Source: Variovorax gossypii (GTDB taxonomy: Bacteria; Pseudomonadota; Gammaproteobacteria; Burkholderiales; Burkholderiaceae_C). From it: 64,000 bases of DNA. Where the stretch lies: assembly GCF_003965815.1 (NCBI RefSeq), contig NZ_RXOE01000002.1:1116001-1180000 (forward strand), in the 5' to 3' direction. Shown here piece by piece: positions 59,022 to 64,000 of this stretch. The notes under the pieces are model-generated. The model was not told the origin of the DNA. It saw nothing but the letters and a program-made list of their open reading frames with translations, and ran no database searches. Positions within the stretch are counted from its first letter, which is position 1. Every line of letters begins with the position of its first letter. A program made the position numbers and the translations under genes.

Positions 59022-60407
59022 TCATGAGGGCGTTTGCGCGGCACTCGTCCAGTCGATGCGTTCGAAGAGCCGCATCAGCCGGGCCTTGCGCGCTGCGTTG
59101 AACTGGCCGATCCATGCGATGCGGCCCAGCAGGTGGCCGCGGAAGTCGTCCAACTTCGCCCGGTTCTGCGCGGCGGGGCCTCGCGTCGCGCAGCGATGCA
59201 GCACGGCCCGGAGCCTGTCGAAGTCCTCGCGCGGCGCGTTGGCCTTGTCGTTGACGACCACGCCTGTCACGCGCTGCTGGCGATGCCGCGGCATGCAGCG
59301 CAGCTTGCGCGGGTGCAGCTCGAAGCCCTCGTCGGCCGCGATGCCGTCGACCCAGGCGCGCAGGGCGCCGAACTGCGCGCGCAGCGAGGCCGGCCCGGAG
59401 AACACGAGGTCGTCGGCATAGCGCGTGTAGGTGGCGCCGAAGACCCAGGCCAGGCCCTCGAGCCGCAGGTCGAGCCTGAAGGCGCAGAGATTCGCCAGCG
59501 CGGGAGAGCAGGGCGAGCCCTGGGGCAGATGCGGCGCGGCGAGACGCTTGGCGCCCATCCAGTCGAGCCCGCCGTCGTCGCGCAGGCGCTCGATGATGGC
59601 GGCGTCGGTGCGGTGCGTGCAAAGGGCGGTGAGGGCGCGCGCCACGCCTTCGGGATAGCCGAGCGTGCGCCATGTGGCGTGCACGCGCGAGGCGCGGACA
59701 GCGGGGAAGAAGTCGCGCAGGTCGAAGCCGATCACCACTTCCTTGCCGGCATGCGCGGCCGCATGGCTCGCGACCGAACGGCCCGGCACGAAGCCGTGTG
59801 CCGCCTCATGCACCGGCACGTGCCGCAGCAGCTCGTCGAGGATGCGGCGCTGCGCGCGCTTCAGGTCGGCCTTCGGGATCTCGAGCAGGCGCAGGCCGCC
59901 GAGGCGCTTGGGCTGGAGCTGGTAGCGGTAGTGCGATGCGGGCCGGGAGCCCGGCGCGTCGGATGCGCGAAAGGCCTGTGCCGGCGATGCGAGCCAGGCC
60001 AGCCGGTCCGCGTCGAGTTCGAGCCATTGCGCGAGGTCGGCGAGCGTGGGGATGTCGGGCAGCGCGAAATGGTCCAGCCCCATCGGGCGCGGCAGCATCT
60101 GCGCGGGCCGCAGGATGATGCGCCGCACGCGCGGCCGTTCGTTCTGCTCGAAGGCCGCGTCCAGCTCGGGCATGTCGTGGATCGCCTTCGCCAGCGCGGG
60201 CAGGTCGGTGCGCTGCCAGGTGGCCTGCGAGCGGTTGCCGAGCGCTTCGGCCAGCGGCTTCAGCCAGGGCGAATCGGCACCCAGCGTGGCCGCGGCCCGT
60301 GCACGCAAGGCGCTCGGCGCGGTGCCGCCGGGCTGCCTCGCATCGGCGAGCAGGGCCCGCGCGAGGCTGCGTGCGATCCACTCCCTGTAGCTCAGTTCAC
60401 GCGTCAT
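59022..60407 (-). CDS. Retron-type reverse transcriptase
   Basis: This is a 461-residue reverse transcriptase. The catalytic aspartates are D229 in GFDLRDFFPAV and D332/D333 in YTRYADDLVFSG. The LPQGSPCSPALANL motif is at 294-307. Retron hallmarks are a VTG motif at 380-382 (QRVTGVVVND) and the X motif, here HAAAH (215-219) instead of the usual NAxxH. No maturase or endonuclease domain is present, so a group II intron protein is unlikely. An extra N-terminal region (about 1-115) is predicted helical and unassigned. It lies downstream of kynA on the same strand, with a structured non-coding stretch before it. Confidence 0.88.
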   Translation of the reverse strand: MTRELSYREWIARSLARALLADARQPGGTAPSALRARAAATLGADSPWLKPLAEALGNRSQATWQRTDLPALAKAIHDMPELDAAFEQNERPRVRRIILRPAQMLPRPMGLDHFALPDIPTLADLAQWLELDADRLAWLASPAQAFRASDAPGSRPASHYRYQLQPKRLGGLRLLEIPKADLKRAQRRILDELLRHVPVHEAAHGFVPGRSVASHAAAHAGKEVVIGFDLRDFFPAVRASRVHATWRTLGYPEGVARALTALCTHRTDAAIIERLRDDGGLDWMGAKRLAAPHLPQGSPCSPALANLCAFRLDLRLEGLAWVFGATYTRYADDLVFSGPASLRAQFGALRAWVDGIAADEGFELHPRKLRCMPRHRQQRVTGVVVNDKANAPREDFDRLRAVLHRCATRGPAAQNRAKLDDFRGHLLGRIAWIGQFNAARKARLMRLFERIDWTSAAQTPS

Positions 60408-60536
60408 GAATGAATGCGGGCCGTGAAGCCGGTGAGGACGGGTGGCAACCGGCCCTTCAACCAGCCGGTGATGCGCTAGCCGGGCTGCGCGGTAGCGCAG
60501 TCGGGCTCACGCGCCGGAATATCTAGCCATCCATCC
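60408..60536 (-). ncRNA. Candidate retron msr-msd RNA
   Basis: The segment directly upstream of the reverse transcriptase is rich in structure. On the minus strand GGATGGATG (60528-60536) can pair with CATTCATTC (60408-60416, abutting the start codon) by nine pairs, two of them G-U; this is a candidate a1/a2 closing repeat. Inside are a perfect CTGCGC/GCGCAG hairpin (60485-60500) and a longer stem, ACCGGCTTC with GAAGGGCCGGT (60425-60458). A TAGC element, where retrons often place the branching G, lies near 60477. No sequence search was possible and the boundaries are tentative. Confidence 0.5.
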
Positions 60537-60646
60537 ACCACGGGGTTACCCCGCAGCACAAGACCAGGCGACGAATCGCGAAGCCTTGTCGAGTCTTGAA
60601 GAGCCGGTGCCGGGCGGATTGTAGGAGCCGGCTTCGGGCAGCGGGC

Positions 60647-61495
60647 CTACAGGTCGGTGCGCAGCTTCCAGATCTCGGGGAACAGCACCACGTCCAGCAT
60701 CTTGCGCAGGTAGCTCACGCCGCCGGTGCCGCCGGTGCCGCGCTTGAAGCCGATCACGCGCTCGACCGTCGTCACGTGGCGGAAGCGCCAGAGGCGGAAG
60801 GCGTCTTCCAGGTCGGTGAGCTTCTCGCCGAGCTGATAAAGGTCCCAGTGGTCGTGCGGGTTGCGATAGACCGTGAGCCAGGCCGCCTCGACGCCGTCGC
60901 TGGGTTCGTAGGGCTGCGTCCAGTCGCGCTCCAGCCGGTCGGCGGGCACGGGCAGGCCGTGGCGCGCCAGCAGGCGCAGCGACTCGTCGTACAGCGACGG
61001 CGCGCGGTAGGCCGCATCCACCTGCGCCAGCAGGTCGGCGCGGTGCGCGTGCGGCTTGAGCATGGCGGCGTTCTTGTTGCCGAGCGCGAATTCGATGCAG
61101 CGGTACTGCGCGCTCTGGAAGCCGCTGGAGTTCGCGAGGTAGGGGCGCATCGCCGTGTATTCGGGCGGCGTCATGGTCGAGAGCACGGTCCATGCGTTGA
61201 CCAGCTGCTCCATGATGCGGCTCACGCGCGCGAGCATCTTGAAGGCGTCGGGCAGCTTCTCCTGCGCGATGCAGGCGATGGCGGCGTGCAGCTCGTGCAG
61301 CATCAGCTTCATCCAGAGCTCGCTGGTCTGGTGCTGCACGATGAAGAGCAGCTCGTCGTGCGCGGGCGAAAGCGGATGCTGGGCGCTGAGGATCTCGTCG
61401 AGGTGCAGGTAGTCGCCGTAGCTCATGGACTTGCTGAAGTCCAGCTGGGCCTTTTCTTCGTGGACGATGTTCTCGGTTGTCTTTTCGGTGCTCAT
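60647..61495 (-). CDS. kynA: Tryptophan 2,3-dioxygenase
   Basis: This 282-residue heme dioxygenase opens the tryptophan indole ring to N-formylkynurenine. I use the ATG at 61495 ([10 protein letters not shown]). Signature segments are [30 protein letters not shown] and [20 protein letters not shown]; the last carries the heme-ligand His. It is the last gene of the kynB-kynU-x-kynA operon. Confidence 0.96.
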   Translation of the reverse strand: MSTEKTTENIVHEEKAQLDFSKSMSYGDYLHLDEILSAQHPLSPAHDELLFIVQHQTSELWMKLMLHELHAAIACIAQEKLPDAFKMLARVSRIMEQLVNAWTVLSTMTPPEYTAMRPYLANSSGFQSAQYRCIEFALGNKNAAMLKPHAHRADLLAQVDAAYRAPSLYDESLRLLARHGLPVPADRLERDWTQPYEPSDGVEAAWLTVYRNPHDHWDLYQLGEKLTDLEDAFRLWRFRHVTTVERVIGFKRGTGGTGGVSYLRKMLDVVLFPEIWKLRTDL

Positions 61496-61511
61496 GATGT
61501 TTGCCGGCAGG

Positions 61512-62006
61512 TCATCGCCAGACAACGGCGGTATAGGAGGGCAGGCCCGCGCCGGACTCTTTCCTCGGGTAGACGAATCGCACGACCTCGTTTCCGCGCT
61601 TGAATTCCTGGTAGGTCTCGCCGCCGGGAATGCGGCCCTTCTCGCCCGGCCTGTAGCCGGAGTCGCGCGCTTCCTTCACGAGGCGCTCGAAGGCGGCCTT
61701 GTCGGTGAGGGTGAGCTGAATGCCGTCCTCGCCGCTGCGGCTGGCCACGTAGGTGGACTTCATCAGGCGCGTGGTCTGGCCATCGACGAACTTCTCGTAC
61801 TCGATCATGCTGACCTGGTCGGTCACGGTCTTGTCGGCATACGAGAAGCCCTGGCTCTTGATCTGCGTGCGGAAGGCGTCGGGCGCCACCTCGGCGAAGG
61901 CCTTGAGCTGCGGCAGTGTGAAGGCCGGTTGCTGCGCCATGGCGGGCGTCGCCAGCATCAGCAGCAGCGCGGCGGAAAAAGCGGACAGTCGGTGTTTCAT
62001 TGCCAT
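61512..62006 (-). CDS. Small exported protein inside the kyn operon
   Basis: A 164-residue protein (or 162 from MKHRLSAF at 62000) with a signal peptide ending AMA. The mature part is a mixed charged domain without cysteines ([41 protein letters not shown]). I do not recognise it. It lies 7 bp after kynU and 16 bp before kynA on the same strand, so it is co-transcribed with cytoplasmic tryptophan catabolism, an odd setting for a periplasmic protein. Confidence 0.78.
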   Translation of the reverse strand: MAMKHRLSAFSAALLLMLATPAMAQQPAFTLPQLKAFAEVAPDAFRTQIKSQGFSYADKTVTDQVSMIEYEKFVDGQTTRLMKSTYVASRSGEDGIQLTLTDKAAFERLVKEARDSGYRPGEKGRIPGGETYQEFKRGNEVVRFVYPRKESGAGLPSYTAVVWR

Positions 62007-62013
62007 GCGCCGC

Positions 62014-63300
62014 TCAGGTCACCGCGTTCTTGCGGTTGAACTCCTCGCGCTTCCACTCCGCGGTCTCGAGCACCTGCACGAGGTGCTCGACCGAGTTCCA
62101 CACGTCCTCGAAGCCGATGTACAGCGGCGTGAAGCCGAAGCGCAGGATGTCGGGCATCTGCGAGTCGCCGGCGCGGTAGTCGCCGATCACGCCGCGCGCG
62201 ATCAGGGCCTGCACGATGGCGTAGGCGCCTTCCTCGCGACTCAGGCACACCTGCGAGCCGCGCTGCTCGTGCTCGCGCGGCGTGACCAGCGAGAGACCGT
62301 GGCCGGCGCAGCGCTCCTCGACCAGCCTGATGAACATGTCGGTGAGCGCGAGCGACTTGGCGCGCAGCGCGGACATTGCGCCATGGTCGCCGTTGAAGGA
62401 CTCGGCCGCCAGCACCGTGTCGAGCCCGCATTCGAGCCCGGCCAGCGCGATGATCGGCTGCGTGCCGCAGAGGTAGCGGCCCACGCCCGGAGCGGGGCGG
62501 TAGTGCGGCGTGAACTCGAAGGGCGCCGCGTGGCCCCACCAGCCGGACAGCGGCTGTTCGAACTCGCCCGCGTGCTTCGTGTGCACCCATGCGAAGGCAG
62601 GCGCGCCGGGGCCGCCGTTGAGGTACTTGTAGCCGCAGCCGATGGCGTAGTCGGCGTTGCTGTCGTTCAGCGCCACGGGCACGGCACCCGCGCTGTGCGC
62701 GAGGTCCCACACCGTGAGCGCGCCCACGGCGTGCGCGGCGGCGGTGACGGCCTTCATGTCGTGCATGGCGCCGGTGCGGTAGTTGACGTGCGTGAGCATC
62801 AGCACGGCCACTTCCTCGGTCAGTACCGAATCCGGGCCTTGCAACTCGCTCGCGTCGATCAGCTTGAGCGTGAAGCCGCGCTCGCGGCACAGCGATTCGG
62901 CGATGTAGAGGTCGGTGGGGAAGTTGCTGCGCTCGCTGATCACCAGCTTGCGGCCGCTGTCCTTCTGCTGGGACAAGGCGGCGAACAGCACCTTGTAGAG
63001 GTTCACCGAGGTGCTGTCGGTGCACACCACCTCGCCGGGTGTGGCGCCGATCAGGCGGGCCACCTTGTCGCCCAGGCGCTGCGGCAGGTCGAACCAGCTG
63101 GCGGTGTTCCACGAGCGGATGAGGCCTTCGCCCCATTCCTTGGTCACCACTTCGGCGATGCGCGCCGGCGCGGCCTTCGGCATCACGCCGAGCGAGTTGC
63201 CGTCGAGGTACAGCACGCCTTCGGGAATGGTGAATTGGTCGCGCAGGGCGCGCAGCGGGTCTTGCGCGTCGAGCGCGCGGCAGTCTGCAAGAGTCGTCAT
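62014..63300 (-). CDS. kynU: Kynureninase
   Basis: This 428-residue PLP enzyme cleaves kynurenine to anthranilate and alanine. The start at 63300 ([10 protein letters not shown]) lies 10 bp after kynB. The PLP lysine is K225 in [14 protein letters not shown]; other motifs are YLDGNSLG and [12 protein letters not shown]. It produces the anthranilate that would feed further catabolism outside this window. Confidence 0.96.
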   Translation of the reverse strand: MTTLADCRALDAQDPLRALRDQFTIPEGVLYLDGNSLGVMPKAAPARIAEVVTKEWGEGLIRSWNTASWFDLPQRLGDKVARLIGATPGEVVCTDSTSVNLYKVLFAALSQQKDSGRKLVISERSNFPTDLYIAESLCRERGFTLKLIDASELQGPDSVLTEEVAVLMLTHVNYRTGAMHDMKAVTAAAHAVGALTVWDLAHSAGAVPVALNDSNADYAIGCGYKYLNGGPGAPAFAWVHTKHAGEFEQPLSGWWGHAAPFEFTPHYRPAPGVGRYLCGTQPIIALAGLECGLDTVLAAESFNGDHGAMSALRAKSLALTDMFIRLVEERCAGHGLSLVTPREHEQRGSQVCLSREEGAYAIVQALIARGVIGDYRAGDSQMPDILRFGFTPLYIGFEDVWNSVEHLVQVLETAEWKREEFNRKNAVT

Positions 63301-63310
63301 GTCGGAGGTT

Positions 63311-63964
63311 TCAGCGAGGGAGTTCGCGCAGCACGGCGCGAACGGGGGAGGCATCGGCGCTGACCAGCTTGAGCGGCAGCGCGATGAGTTCGTAGTCGCC
63401 CTCGGGCACGTCGTCGAGCACGAGGTTCTCGAGCACGCGAAGGTCGAGGCGGCGGATGCGTTGGTGGCTTTCCAGTGTCTTGCTGTCGGCCGGGTCGATG
63501 CTGGCGGTGTCGATGCCGATGAGCTTCACGCCCATGGCCGCCAGGCGCTCGACGGTTGCAGGGGCGTAGGCGGCGAGTTCCGGGTCCCAGCGGCCGACCG
63601 GCATGGTTGTGTAGGTGCGGACCAGCACGCGCGGGGGCAGTGTGCTGTCGACGGCGTGGGCGATGTGCTCCCACTCGATCAGCGCGCCCTTGTCGATCGC
63701 GTGGATCACGCGGCAGGGGCCGAGGAAGGGCGTGAGGTCGACGTCGCCGATGGTCTGGCCCTCGGGGTCGTAGTGCAGTGGAGCGTCGGCATGCGCACCG
63801 ACGTGGGGCGAGAGCTTGATCTCGCTGACGTTGACCGGACAGCCCGGAGAAATGGTCGCGGCCCAGCGCTGCTGGTAGGGCGTGTCGCCGGGAAAGACCG
63901 GCGCGCCTTCATGCACTGGCGGCGAGATGTCCCAGATTCGGGGGCGGTGTTGCTGTGAACGCAT
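63311..63964 (-). CDS. kynB: Kynurenine formamidase
   Basis: This 217-residue metal-dependent cyclase-family hydrolase removes formate from N-formylkynurenine. The metal motif H-x-G-x-H-x-D-x-P is present as [12 protein letters not shown]. The start at 63964 gives [17 protein letters not shown]. It is the first gene of the kyn operon; its promoter region is cut by the window end after 36 bp. Confidence 0.95.
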   Translation of the reverse strand: MRSQQHRPRIWDISPPVHEGAPVFPGDTPYQQRWAATISPGCPVNVSEIKLSPHVGAHADAPLHYDPEGQTIGDVDLTPFLGPCRVIHAIDKGALIEWEHIAHAVDSTLPPRVLVRTYTTMPVGRWDPELAAYAPATVERLAAMGVKLIGIDTASIDPADSKTLESHQRIRRLDLRVLENLVLDDVPEGDYELIALPLKLVSADASPVRAVLRELPR

Positions 63965-64000
63965 GGCGCGAAGTTAGCGCCGGGCGAGAGGTCGTGGTGT

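Noticed and set aside
59022..60407. Group II intron maturase or diversity-generating RT
   Set aside because: There is no maturase or endonuclease domain and no template/variable repeat pair in view; the VTG motif favours a retron.

Overview
The window is GC-rich chromosomal DNA of a betaproteobacterium, most likely a Comamonadaceae member close to Variovorax. This rests on gene order (leuC-leuD-leuB-asd-fimV; mdh/GntR/sdhCDAB-sdhE-gltA) and protein character; no search was run. I found no rRNA, tRNA, insertion sequence or CRISPR array. Genes are tightly packed and the only gene-free stretch over 300 bp is 28608-29100.

Layout. 16-9502 (minus): LuxR-type and LysR-type regulators, leucine biosynthesis leuCDB, aspartate-semialdehyde dehydrogenase and the polar hub protein FimV. 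9675-13004 (plus): a classical autotransporter with an extended signal peptide, divergent from the LuxR gene. 13015-14097 (minus): a purine nucleoside permease-like lipoprotein. 14203-26509: a TCA-cycle block with gltA, sdhE, sdhBADC and a GntR/UTRA regulator on minus, then mdh, trans-aconitate methyltransferase, a CitE-like lyase, a small exported protein and acnB on plus. acnA lies apart at 44466-47330.

26594-40588 is the most unusual part. A 2833-residue trimeric autotransporter adhesin has a giant, nearly charge-free Ser/Thr stalk. It is flanked by three DUF2827 glycosyltransferase-like paralogues, a GT-A-like glycosyltransferase and a small exported protein. I interpret this as a dedicated adhesin-modification locus, possibly O-glycosylation. 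Its AT-rich divergent control region carries two CRP-like palindromes.

40704-49396 holds a FadE-like acyl-CoA dehydrogenase, an XRE regulator, a small membrane protein, acnA, a membrane C13-type protease and a phosphodiesterase. 49585-56489 is an iron(II) uptake region: efeU-efeO-efeB plus a second EfeO/EfeM-like protein, then feoA-feoB and a Cys-rich membrane peptide, with Fur-like sites before each set. 56495-57679 is a flavin monooxygenase.

57701-60536 (minus) looks like a retron: a reverse transcriptase with YADD, a VTG motif and a variant NAxxH motif, preceded by a structured non-coding segment and followed by a SUKH/ankyrin protein. 60647-63964 is the kynurenine operon kynB-kynU-(exported protein)-kynA.
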